Virus record (IMG/VR): IMGVR_UViG_3300044591_001615
Span: 1-40,724 of that record
From: a virus
Strand: one strand, 5' to 3'
Length of the DNA stretch: 40,724 bases
Position numbers and translations under genes: made by a program. Shown here piece by piece: positions 25,066 to 32,146 of the stretch (position 1 is the first letter of the stretch; each line of letters opens with the position of its first letter). The notes under the pieces are model-generated. The model was not told the DNA's origin. It saw only the letters and a program-made list of their open reading frames with translations, and searched no databases.

Positions 25066-25500
25066 ATGAACACACCAAGCGTTGTACTCGTAAGAGTGGC
25101 ACACCGGAAAGCCCTAAGGCCAACCGAGCGGCTTAGACCCCGAGATTTCGGAAGCGAAAAAACCTTCGCCCACATGGAACTAAAACAAGTAGGCTCCCAG
25201 CCCTTCAACAAATGGTTGGCGGATTTCGGGAGAAACGGCTACATGATTAAAGCCGACTATGAGGCTGGCAATTATGCGCCCTATGGCTTTGACCCTGCAA
25301 CAATCCAAAGCATTGAAGACGGCAGGCGCGGCGGCGTTTCACGCGAAGCGGAACTGCAAATGGAACTCATGGAGAAGGAAGCCGAAATCGCACGCCTGCG
25401 CAAAATTGCCGAAGCCGCCGAAAAGCCAAAAGGCAAAGCCAAGGCACAACAAGAAGTAATTGAGCCACAAGGCTACGACACACCAAACACACCCGAATAA
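25066..25500 (+). CDS. Hypothetical head-region protein (144 aa)
   Basis: A basic N-terminus, a globular centre (FNKWLADFGRNGYMIKADYE) and a C-terminal coiled coil (residues about 90-120) ending in a Lys/Pro-rich then acidic tail. It sits between portal and scaffold and shares a TAATG stop/start with the scaffold gene. It may be a head-assembly factor; no family recognised. Confidence 0.55.
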   Translation: MNTPSVVLVRVAHRKALRPTERLRPRDFGSEKTFAHMELKQVGSQPFNKWLADFGRNGYMIKADYEAGNYAPYGFDPATIQSIEDGRRGGVSREAELQMELMEKEAEIARLRKIAEAAEKPKGKAKAQQEVIEPQGYDTPNTPE

Positions 25501-26279
25501 TGGAAACACCCGAAATCTTAAAAACCCTTGGCATTGAATTGGCCGAGGGAGAAACCCTAAGCGCGGATTTATTGACCACTAAGCTGGGCGAAAAATACGT
25601 TGATGTTAGCCTCCATAAAAAAGAGGTGGACGCGGCATTTGGAAAGGCCATGGGCACTATGGAAACCAAGTTAAAACCATTGTTGGGCGAAGACGCCAAG
25701 GGGCTAAAAGGTGAGCAAATGGCCGAGAAATTGGCCTCCAAGTTTGCCGACATGGCCGCGCTAGTGGACGCCGCTAAAAAAGACGGGGCTGGCACGGCAG
25801 AAATCGCTAAGCTGCAAAAGAAAGCCGACGACCTCGCGGGGCTATTGGAGCAGGCCAACGCCGCTGCCGAAGCCGCCAAGGCAGATGCTGCCACCGCGCG
25901 CGAAAAAGCGTTTGAGGAACTTGGCAAAGAAAGACTGAACGCGAAAATTACCGAAACCTATAACCGGATCAACTGGAGCGAACAGGCCAACGAGTACGCC
26001 AAGAAAGGGTTGTACCTTGATATTTCCGCCAAGTATGATTTTAAAGAGGAAGCGGGAAAACTCATGGCATACGACAAAGAGGGAAACCTTGTTAAAATTG
26101 GCACTTCCCATGCGACCGCTGACCAAATCTTCCAACAGGAAGCCAAAGCCGCCAAGCTATGGAAGGAAGTCCAGCAAGCCGCCGGAGGCCAACGCGTAAC
26201 CATTGACCCCGCAGACAAGCACGCGGCCAAGCGAGCCGAGCGGCTGGCGTTTGCGGAAAAGTTGAAACCAAAGGCGTAA
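25500..26279 (+). CDS. Putative capsid scaffolding protein
   Basis: 259 residues, Ala/Lys/Glu-rich and almost wholly helical, with a coiled coil at about residues 95-150 (KLQKKADDLAGLLEQANAAA). The C-terminus is strongly basic (DKHAAKRAERLAFAEKLKPK), as in scaffolds that bind the capsid protein through a basic helix. It lies directly upstream of the major capsid gene, the usual place. Scaffolds guide procapsid assembly and leave before or during packaging. No protease gene was recognised nearby, so exit without cleavage is likely. Confidence 0.7.
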   Translation: METPEILKTLGIELAEGETLSADLLTTKLGEKYVDVSLHKKEVDAAFGKAMGTMETKLKPLLGEDAKGLKGEQMAEKLASKFADMAALVDAAKKDGAGTAEIAKLQKKADDLAGLLEQANAAAEAAKADAATAREKAFEELGKERLNAKITETYNRINWSEQANEYAKKGLYLDISAKYDFKEEAGKLMAYDKEGNLVKIGTSHATADQIFQQEAKAAKLWKEVQQAAGGQRVTIDPADKHAAKRAERLAFAEKLKPKA

Positions 26280-26297
26280 ACCCGCGCCATATTTTAC

Positions 26298-26322
26298 AGC
26301 CTCCTTGGGGAGGCTTTTTTTT
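26298..26322 (+). terminator. Rho-independent terminator
   Basis: AGCCTCC (26298-26304), loop TTGG, GGAGGCT (26309-26315), then T to 26322. It insulates the capsid gene from upstream transcription, so the capsid has its own promoter. Confidence 0.9.
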
Positions 26323-26332
26323 GCACTATAAT

Positions 26333-26361
26333 TTTGGTTTAACATTTTTTAACTATATTTG
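26333..26361 (+). promoter_or_regulatory. Promoter of major capsid gene
   Basis: TTTG at 26333-26336, a 17-nt spacer (short), then TATATTTG at 26354-26361. It gives an mRNA leader of about 80 nt, unusually long for this genome, holding the tandem hairpins at 26366-26409. Confidence 0.6.
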
Positions 26362-26365
26362 TAGC

Positions 26366-26409
26366 GGCGGTGGCGACCGCGCCCAAATACGCATGGCGGT
26401 GGCGACCGC
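26366..26409 (+). repeat. Tandem 29-nt repeats with hairpins in capsid mRNA leader
   Basis: GCGGTGGCGACCGC occurs at 26367-26380 and 26396-26409, each able to fold into a GCGGT/ACCGC stem with a GGCG loop. The flanks also repeat (GCCCAAATACGCA, then ACCCAAATCACGCA), giving a 29-nt period. The element is transcribed with the capsid mRNA and could stabilise it or bind a regulator. Confidence 0.8.
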
Positions 26410-26448
26410 ACCCAAATCACGCACCCGTAAAATTTTAAATCCAAATCA

Positions 26449-27510
26449 ATGTCATACGCATCTACTCTTATTGCGTGTAATGCCGTACAGGAATCCTTGG
26501 CAAACACGTGGGCTTACAACAACTTGAGAGCCGACCAAACAACCCTTATGCAGGTGTTGCTTTCCGAAATCAACCGCCGCGATACCATTCAGCGCATCGT
26601 TTCCAACAATGGCAAACGCCGCGCCGTAGAGGTTATTTATGAGCAGCGTTTCTTAGAATCTATCGTGGATAGCGGTGGACGCATCGTTTGTGGTGGTGGT
26701 TCAACTTCCGGCGAACTTTCCAAAACTTATGACGTAGCCCCCTCCGATGGCTTCAACATCAAGTGGAGTGTGGATATGCAAACCTTGGAAGAGCGTTGTG
26801 AAGCCGACCAGGACTACATCGCACGTCAAATCCTCAAGAACATGAATGTCCTTTTGGAGCGTGCCGAAACCTACGTGGCTGCGCAAATCGCCCTCAACCT
26901 TGGTTTCTTTGCTTCCGATGTAGACGCCGGGAACCCTGCTGGAACTTCTACCTTGAAACAAGGTACAGCTTTCAACACCAACGGCACTATTTCTTACGAC
27001 CTTTCCAACGTCGTGAAATACGAATTCACCGCCAACGAATACAACGGCCCTATCGTGGCTTTGGGTGGCGAAGACCTTTGGAAATATGCCAACGCTTTGC
27101 AAGCATCTACAGGCGAAAACGACCTCGGCGTACAACCCGAAATCCTTCGCCAAAACGCTGGAATCAACTATGGTTACAGCCGCAAAATGGCTTCCGCTTT
27201 GGGTGGTAAAGAGTTTTTCCTTGGCATGATGCCCGGTGCAATTCAGTTGTTATCCTTCAACGAATTTGCAGGAGCGGACGGAAACCCACGGGTAATTGAC
27301 GACAATGCCTTGAAGCAAGGCGTTATCATGCACCCCGAACTTCCAGTAATGTTTGACTACTACGCCGAGTACGCTTGTTCCGGTAGCAGCCGTCAATGGA
27401 ACTTCGGACTTGCTTACAACTTCGACACGGCTTTCTTGCCAAATGACATGTTCCAAGTGGGAGACCGCATGGAAGGTGTTAACGGACTCCTTGAGTTTGA
27501 AGTTATCTAA
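26449..27510 (+). CDS. Major capsid protein
   Basis: 353 residues, soluble. The gene is monocistronic: own promoter, structured leader, A-rich start and a terminator 25 nt after the stop. Codons look optimised (many GGT, TTC and AAC) relative to neighbours, as expected of the most abundant virion protein. It follows scaffold and portal. The sequence shows an N-terminal helical arm, an E-loop-like stretch and a long alpha/beta core compatible with an HK97 fold, but I identify it by context rather than by a motif. No cleavage site is evident. Confidence 0.8.
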   Translation: MSYASTLIACNAVQESLANTWAYNNLRADQTTLMQVLLSEINRRDTIQRIVSNNGKRRAVEVIYEQRFLESIVDSGGRIVCGGGSTSGELSKTYDVAPSDGFNIKWSVDMQTLEERCEADQDYIARQILKNMNVLLERAETYVAAQIALNLGFFASDVDAGNPAGTSTLKQGTAFNTNGTISYDLSNVVKYEFTANEYNGPIVALGGEDLWKYANALQASTGENDLGVQPEILRQNAGINYGYSRKMASALGGKEFFLGMMPGAIQLLSFNEFAGADGNPRVIDDNALKQGVIMHPELPVMFDYYAEYACSGSSRQWNFGLAYNFDTAFLPNDMFQVGDRMEGVNGLLEFEVI

Positions 27511-27534
27511 AATCGTGTGTGTTCGGTTAGAATG

Positions 27535-27564
27535 GGGGTGGCTTCGGCTGCCCCTATTTTTTTT
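27535..27564 (+). terminator. Rho-independent terminator with UUCG loop
   Basis: GGGGTGGC (27535-27542), loop TTCG, GCTGCCCC (27547-27554), then eight T. It ends the capsid transcript. TACCTTAG at 27566-27573 follows directly and may start the next unit. Confidence 0.9.
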
Positions 27565-27591
27565 GTACCTTAGCGAAGTAATCCTGAAATC

Positions 27592-27672
27592 ATGGCCACT
27601 AAAAAAACTTACACCCCTACAACCGTTACCAAGCCCCGCCCCGCCAAACCATGTAGCACTTGTGGAAGATGA
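27592..27672 (+). CDS. 26-aa micro-protein with CxxC
   Basis: ATG 27592 to TGA 27672: a Lys/Thr/Pro-rich 20 residues (MATKKTYTPTTVTKPRPAKP) followed by CSTCGR. The stop overlaps the next ATG in an ATGA, as for fifteen other gene pairs here, which strongly suggests that it is translated. The CxxC could bind metal as a dimer or pair with the Cys-rich next protein. It may act as a translational coupler. Confidence 0.6.
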   Translation: MATKKTYTPTTVTKPRPAKPCSTCGR

Positions 27673-28664
27673 ATTGCCTAACAGAACTTATTGGACTGGA
27701 TGAATGCGGCACGCGGGTAGCTGGAAAGCTATACATTAATGATATGCCGGGGTGGAATAGTTCGCTGTTGGGATACCTAACAACGGATGAAAAGCCAAAC
27801 ACCACCGATGTATTTAACGCGGCCGCGCTTCGTGCTGCCATGCGTTTGGAAGATGACTGGCGGCAGGCTATTACATCCAAGATTAGCGCACCCTCTATTA
27901 TTGGCAGGGGCAACATTGGGATGTATCAAGACGGCAAGCGCATACGGACAGCAAGCGCAGGGAAGCACGCAGGTATTCGTGTAACCGCTAACGGATCGGC
28001 ATTCACCCAGCTAAACATTGACCAGATTAAGGTGTTTTGGCCTGTGGCCGTTTCATCCTCGGTCATTGTGGTGGACTTGTTGCAGGGGGCTATCTTGGCT
28101 ACCTACCCATTCACAAGTGTGGCTGGCGGATATGCCACCATTGACGCAAACCTTGCCGTAAGAAGCATGGGGCAGGCTATGGATATAGCTATACTTGCAC
28201 CAGCTGACAATGGCAGCTATGATGGTGCTATCACATACGGCGGATGTCGGGAATGTGGAACTAAGTGGGAAGCTGCCGGAAAAAATGTCTACGCGCAAAC
28301 CACAGCGTTTGCAACGGGCGGCCCTTACACCGATGCCACCACGACCAGCTTAGGACATATTAACGGCGTATCGGCCACCTATGCGCTGTCCTGCGACTAT
28401 GAGGCCGTGCTGTGCCAATACGCCCACAGGCTTAAACGCGCTATGGTTTACGCGGCTTTGGTGGAGGTGCTGAATGAGGCGTTGTTTTCCAAACGTCTTA
28501 ACTCCTTCACGAGCGTAAATCGCGAAGACGTGGTAGAGCAGCGCGATATTTACGCCGGACTTTACAATGAGGCGGTTGGCAGCGTGTTTGCGAACTTGGT
28601 GCTACCAAACGACATTTGTTTTGCTTGTCGGCCAGCAGTTAGGGCAGCGACATATATTCCTTAA
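27669..28664 (+). CDS. Putative head-associated structural protein
   Basis: 331 residues, starting at ATG 27669 through the ATGA overlap (an ATG 9 nt upstream lies inside the micro-gene). Several cysteines are paired in CxxC-like patterns (Cys3 with Cys12, and the CRECGTKW stretch near residue 197), suggesting metal binding. The N-terminal part (GTRVAGKLYINDMPGWNSSL) and the central beta-rich part look like a virion component. Its place after the capsid gene suggests a head-tail connector or head vertex protein. No family is certain. Confidence 0.55.
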   Translation: MNCLTELIGLDECGTRVAGKLYINDMPGWNSSLLGYLTTDEKPNTTDVFNAAALRAAMRLEDDWRQAITSKISAPSIIGRGNIGMYQDGKRIRTASAGKHAGIRVTANGSAFTQLNIDQIKVFWPVAVSSSVIVVDLLQGAILATYPFTSVAGGYATIDANLAVRSMGQAMDIAILAPADNGSYDGAITYGGCRECGTKWEAAGKNVYAQTTAFATGGPYTDATTTSLGHINGVSATYALSCDYEAVLCQYAHRLKRAMVYAALVEVLNEALFSKRLNSFTSVNREDVVEQRDIYAGLYNEAVGSVFANLVLPNDICFACRPAVRAATYIP

Positions 28665-28666
28665 TC

Positions 28667-28867
28667 ATGAAAGTAACGCAAACAGGGCACATTATTGAAC
28701 ACGAAATTGGGGATGTTGTCTACCTCAAGACAGACGAAGAACCGATTAAAAGAATAGTTGTAAGCATACACCTTAAGCCACATGGCGCGGTGGTTTATGT
28801 CTTGGCACAAGGCATGAATGAATCGCACCATTGGGGAATTGAAATTACCAACACACCTTGTATATGA
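28667..28867 (+). CDS. Small beta-barrel-like protein (66 aa)
   Basis: A 66-residue protein with alternating beta strands (IIEHEIGDVVYLKTDEEP, RIVVSIHLKPHGAVVYVLAQ). Pattern and size resemble small SH3-like barrels often found near phage structural or lysis genes. It overlaps the endolysin start by ATGA. Function unknown. Confidence 0.6.
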   Translation: MKVTQTGHIIEHEIGDVVYLKTDEEPIKRIVVSIHLKPHGAVVYVLAQGMNESHHWGIEITNTPCI

Positions 28868-29436
28868 ACCGATGCTACCTATCGCCGCGAATCACAGCGG
28901 CAACATCCATGCAGCGCGCGCACTCTTTTGCGGACGCTAAACAAAGCCACGCCCAAATTTCGGGTTGGTTAGACGTGGAAAAAAACCCGCGCTATGCACC
29001 AACCAAGACAAGCACGTTTTGCAACGTAGCAGCGCACGACTTCGCTACGCTGGCAGGGCATTACATCCCGCGCGTATGGTGGACTATTGAGGCCATGACG
29101 CGCAAAGACACCGCCGCGAGTTACGGCAAAAACTGCGTGGAACTTAACGCAAACGCCCTGCATGATTGGTTTATTTCTCATGGCAGGCTGTTTGGGTGGG
29201 GGCGTACAGACATTATCGAAGCCCAAGAAATAGTAAACAAAGGGGGCTTTGCTATTATTGTAGCGCGTAACAAAAACCGCAGGCAAAGCGGACATATTTC
29301 CGTTATTATTCCCGGCGAGGTGCAGGCAATACCCCTGCAATGGAACGCAGGGCGCGTAAATAAAGCCTCGTTCAGGTCGTCTTGGTACACGCGTGTAACA
29401 TTCGACAGCTGGGGAGTGTATGCGATACAGCCGTAG
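28864..29436 (+). CDS. CHAP-like peptidase endolysin
   Basis: 190 residues. The catalytic triad pattern of CHAP/NlpC-type cysteine peptidases is visible: Cys53 in STFCNVAAHDF, His144 in RQSGHISVI, and a polar residue in PLQWNAG (Asn161). These enzymes cleave peptide bonds in peptidoglycan. No signal peptide or membrane segment, so export would need the holin at 22556. No separate cell-wall-binding domain; it is a single-domain lysin. Start ATG 28864 by ATGA overlap. The catalytic Asn assignment is less sure than Cys and His. Confidence 0.7.
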   Translation: MNRCYLSPRITAATSMQRAHSFADAKQSHAQISGWLDVEKNPRYAPTKTSTFCNVAAHDFATLAGHYIPRVWWTIEAMTRKDTAASYGKNCVELNANALHDWFISHGRLFGWGRTDIIEAQEIVNKGGFAIIVARNKNRRQSGHISVIIPGEVQAIPLQWNAGRVNKASFRSSWYTRVTFDSWGVYAIQP

Positions 29437-29482
29437 GCGTAACAGATTTTAACACTTTTTAAGAATTAAGCGCGTTCGCCCT

Positions 29483-29500
29483 ATTGTAAGATATTACAAT
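29483..29500. promoter_or_regulatory. Candidate operator palindrome
   Basis: ATTGTAA-GATA-TTACAAT is a perfect 7+7 inverted repeat that covers the -33 TTG of the following promoter. A dimeric repressor bound here would block transcription of the replication operon. The HTH protein at 29880, in the same operon, is the obvious candidate binder. Confidence 0.6.
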
Positions 29501-29514
29501 GGGGCTTACTTTTG
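29484..29514 (+). promoter_or_regulatory. Promoter of replication/modification operon
   Basis: TTG at 29484-29486, a 20-nt spacer, TACTTTTG at 29507-29514: a full consensus match. The box ends exactly 4 nt before ATG 29519, so transcription should begin at or near the start codon (leaderless). Confidence 0.8.
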
Positions 29515-29518
29515 CTTC

Positions 29519-29638
29519 ATGAACAACACCAAAAAAGCACTAATAGCAATTGTTGCAGTTTTTGCATTAATTGCGCTCAACGTAGCCGTAGGCTACGCCG
29601 ACAAACAATGTTTTACACATAAAACCGAGCACCCATGA
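29519..29638 (+). CDS. Small single-TM protein (39 aa)
   Basis: ATG 29519: a short basic N-terminus (MNNTKKALIA), one hydrophobic helix (about residues 7-25) and a polar tail. First gene of the early operon and translationally coupled to the next by ATGA. A small inner-membrane protein made first after infection could alter the host membrane or exclude other phages, but its sequence alone does not say. It could also be a secreted peptide if the helix is a signal sequence (VGYA-D cleavage). Confidence 0.6.
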   Translation: MNNTKKALIAIVAVFALIALNVAVGYADKQCFTHKTEHP

Positions 29639-29883
29639 ACATCAGAATTAACCCATTCGACGGCATCAACCTTGAAGTTGAAACAAAGGAACTTAACCTT
29701 AACATCTGCCTATCCAAAGGCAGCGGGCTGGAAGCCGACACCGCCATGAAGTTTGTCCAAACCGCTTACCACGCGGTTAGCTTCGTGGATGACCAAGAAA
29801 TGGATACCGCCATGTTTATCATGGAACTTATCCGCCGCTTACCACAGGACAAGAAGGAACTTTTTAAAAACCTCAACCCATGA
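29635..29883 (+). CDS. Hypothetical early protein (82 aa)
   Basis: An acidic soluble protein with two beta strands (INLEVETKELNLNICL) then helices (TAMKFVQTAYHAV and a C-terminal helix). Coupled by ATGA on both sides in the early operon. No recognised family. Its position before the HTH gene suggests an early regulatory or host-interaction role. Confidence 0.55.
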   Translation: MNIRINPFDGINLEVETKELNLNICLSKGSGLEADTAMKFVQTAYHAVSFVDDQEMDTAMFIMELIRRLPQDKKELFKNLNP

Positions 29884-30161
29884 CCCAAGTAAAAACCACA
29901 ACCGCGCACTTTACCGCCATGACCCTCAAAGCTGGCACTAAAGCGCATATCTTACGACACCATAAGCAATATACCGACCGGTTCGGAATATCCCGCAAAA
30001 CGCTCTATAATTGGGTAAATGACGTATCTATGGTTGGCCCTGCTTACTCTTACGCATTCCTGCACTTTACCGCAAACATGCTGAACTGCCAAATCCCCGA
30101 AATGCTGGAATTTATTTACGGAAAAACCACTTTACAAACCAAAACACAAGTTGAATTATGA
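29880..30161 (+). CDS. Putative HTH DNA-binding protein
   Basis: 93 residues. A helix-turn-helix-like stretch spans about residues 24-50: a helix at ILRHHKQYTDRF, a turn at GIS and a recognition-like helix RKTLYNWVND. The C-terminal half (YAFLHFTANMLNCQIPEMLE) resembles the tail of bacterial HTH regulators. It could bind the palindrome at 29483-29500 and autoregulate the operon. It may instead be a replication accessory protein. Confidence 0.6.
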   Translation: MTQVKTTTAHFTAMTLKAGTKAHILRHHKQYTDRFGISRKTLYNWVNDVSMVGPAYSYAFLHFTANMLNCQIPEMLEFIYGKTTLQTKTQVEL

Positions 30162-30694
30162 TCACTACCGAAATCCAAAAACTACCGGACGCTGCCGCTG
30201 CCACACAAGCCATGCAGCAACTCGATGAACTCTTAACCATGCTGGGGGAGCAACCAGACAAGCGGTTTATTAAGACCAACAAATACGCCAACAACGCCGA
30301 ATATTTGCCAATAGGCTACATTGAGGCAAAACTCGACCAAATCTTTAGAGGCTTATGGAAGTTGGAAATCGTAAACCAGCAACAAGTGGCCAATGGCTAT
30401 GTCGTTTCCGTACGCTTGTCCGTTTACAATTGGGTAGCAAACCTTTGGTTAGTCCGCGACGGCATCGGGGCAAAAGCCTTTGAAATGGAAAAAGGAGCGC
30501 ACCCGACCGACTTTACCAAAATTAACGCCAAAGGCATCGAAAAAATCGTACCTATTGCCAAAGCGGAAGCATTCAAAAACGCGGTGAAGTCCTTAGGCAA
30601 TATTTTTGGGCGAAACCTCAACCGAGAATTTAAGCACGGACACGCACCCGACAAGCGCGTGAAGGAAATTATTGAAGGGCCTATTAATGCGTAA
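30158..30694 (+). CDS. Rad52-like single-strand annealing protein
   Basis: 178 residues. The core matches the Rad52/22 annealing family: YLPIGYIEAKLDQIFRGLW, a beta strand VSVRLSVYNW, RDGIGAK, and the AKAEAFKNAVKSLGNIFGR helix at about residues 134-152. Such proteins form rings on single-stranded DNA and anneal complementary strands. The next gene encodes a nuclease, giving the usual annealing protein-nuclease recombination pair. Coupled by ATGA to the HTH gene. Confidence 0.75.
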   Translation: MITTEIQKLPDAAAATQAMQQLDELLTMLGEQPDKRFIKTNKYANNAEYLPIGYIEAKLDQIFRGLWKLEIVNQQQVANGYVVSVRLSVYNWVANLWLVRDGIGAKAFEMEKGAHPTDFTKINAKGIEKIVPIAKAEAFKNAVKSLGNIFGRNLNREFKHGHAPDKRVKEIIEGPINA

Positions 30695-30704
30695 TACCAC
30701 AACC

Positions 30705-31454
30705 ATGAACCTATCACAATCCGCCGTTAAAACTTGGGAAGCGGCAACCCAAACAACCCCAGAGGGCGTAAACCACTACCAATCCCCCGCGTGCAAGCAC
30801 TACTGGAAACTCATCTACATTGACGGCAACGAAACGCCGCCAAGCGATGCGCAGTTACTCGGCCAAGTTTTCGAGTATAAACTCACAGGACAAAAAACGC
30901 TACACGGGCAAACCCCCGAACTGCCTAAACTTAAAAAAGGCAAGCCCTGCGAAAAAGAACGCCTTATTATTGAACGCGTGGAAGCTACCAAAGCATTTTT
31001 GGAGCATCATGGCATCGTGCTGCGAAACGGCAGCGTTTTCATAAAAGACGGCATCACCGGACACATTGACGCCGAAAGCGAAGTAGACGGCAAACCCGCC
31101 ATTATTGACATCAAGTTTACCGAAACCAAAGAGGATGACAAATGGCACGGCTGGGGGGATATGGATAAAATAGACCTCTTGCAGCCCGCCACCTACGTTT
31201 GGGGAATGGGGCTACCATACCGCCGTTTTTATTACCTAATTGTTGGTAAAACATGGCTTAGGCTGGTGCAGGTGCTACTTACACAAGCAGACCTTGAAGA
31301 TATGCACGCGCGGTTTGCGGCCGTGCGCGAAGCCGTAGCCCAAGCAGACTTCTCCCCAACACCAACGTGGAAAAATTGCAAGTCCTGCAAGCTGGCGGAC
31401 ATCTGCCAACACGCGGTGAAGTTTCCGGAAATAGAAACATATCAAAGAGGATAA
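30705..31454 (+). CDS. PD-(D/E)xK nuclease with probable Fe-S cluster (Cas4/AddB-like)
   Basis: 249 residues. The nuclease core is visible: TGHIDAESE (His120, Asp122), IIDIKFT with Asp135 and Lys137, and a later Gln160. Four cysteines, Cys30, Cys225, Cys228 and Cys234, follow the spacing of the Fe-S cluster of Cas4 and AddB (one N-terminal, three near the C-terminus in CKSCKLADIC). This family trims DNA ends. Start ATG 30705 (MNLSQSAVKTWE) is preferred over 30687 as it begins the domain directly. Paired with the annealing protein, it likely serves phage recombination. Confidence 0.75.
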   Translation: MNLSQSAVKTWEAATQTTPEGVNHYQSPACKHYWKLIYIDGNETPPSDAQLLGQVFEYKLTGQKTLHGQTPELPKLKKGKPCEKERLIIERVEATKAFLEHHGIVLRNGSVFIKDGITGHIDAESEVDGKPAIIDIKFTETKEDDKWHGWGDMDKIDLLQPATYVWGMGLPYRRFYYLIVGKTWLRLVQVLLTQADLEDMHARFAAVREAVAQADFSPTPTWKNCKSCKLADICQHAVKFPEIETYQRG

Positions 31455-31457
31455 AAC

Positions 31458-32141
31458 ATGAGTATAAAAAATAAATATCAAGTCAAGCCCATTGCATCAT
31501 ATTTATGCAAAGAGTGGATTTTGAAAAAACATTATGCTAAAAGAATACCTCCCATTGAATATGCCTTTGGTTTATTTAATTGTAATGGAGTAATGAATGG
31601 AATTGTAACTTATGGCACTCCTGTTAGTAGCACTTTAAGAGACTTATGGAAAGGAGAATTTAAACTTATTGAGTTGAATCGCCTTGTTATTAATGAGGGA
31701 CTTGAAAAAAATGTGCTTTCTTTTTTGGTCAGTCAATCATTACGCAATCTTTCAAGCCCGTTAGTTGTTGCATCTTATGCAGACACATCTCAAAATCATA
31801 ACGGATACATATATCAGGCTACAAATTGGATGTACACAGGTTTATCATTACCTTTTAAAGATTATTATATAAAAGGTATGGAGCATCTTCACAATGGAAC
31901 AATAATGGATATGAGCAGGGGGCAAGAAAACAGGGTGCAATGGTTAAGAGAAAAGTTTGGAGATAATTTGATAATGATTGATAGGCCAAGAAAGCACCGA
32001 TATTTCTATTTTATTGGAAACAAAAAAGAGATAAAGAAAATGAAAAGCATGATGCCATACGATGTAATTCCATATCCCAAAGGTGAAAATAAGCGATACG
32101 ATGCAAGTTATACTCCTTCAACACAAATGCAATTATTTTAA
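31458..32141 (+). CDS. Mom-like DNA modification protein with C-terminal clamp-binding motif
   Basis: 227 residues. The sequence resembles the Mom family (N6-adenine carbamoylmethylation-type modification; GNAT fold): HYAKRIPPIEYAFGL, IVTYGTPVSSTLRDLW, ELNRLVINEG, and SYADTSQNHNGYIYQATNW. In phage Mu, Mom modifies DNA and blocks restriction. The DNA is clearly AT-rich (about one third G+C by eye, versus around half in the neighbours), suggesting a recent import; the Mu gene is AT-rich too. The protein ends exactly in QMQLF, a QxxLF beta-clamp-binding pentapeptide. A clamp homologue lies at 36467. Confidence 0.65.
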   Translation: MSIKNKYQVKPIASYLCKEWILKKHYAKRIPPIEYAFGLFNCNGVMNGIVTYGTPVSSTLRDLWKGEFKLIELNRLVINEGLEKNVLSFLVSQSLRNLSSPLVVASYADTSQNHNGYIYQATNWMYTGLSLPFKDYYIKGMEHLHNGTIMDMSRGQENRVQWLREKFGDNLIMIDRPRKHRYFYFIGNKKEIKKMKSMMPYDVIPYPKGENKRYDASYTPSTQMQLF

Positions 32142-32146
32142 GCATA

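Noticed and set aside
26321-26527. 68-codon plus-strand frame across the capsid leader
   Set aside because: Covers terminator T-tract, promoter and hairpins, and overlaps the capsid gene.
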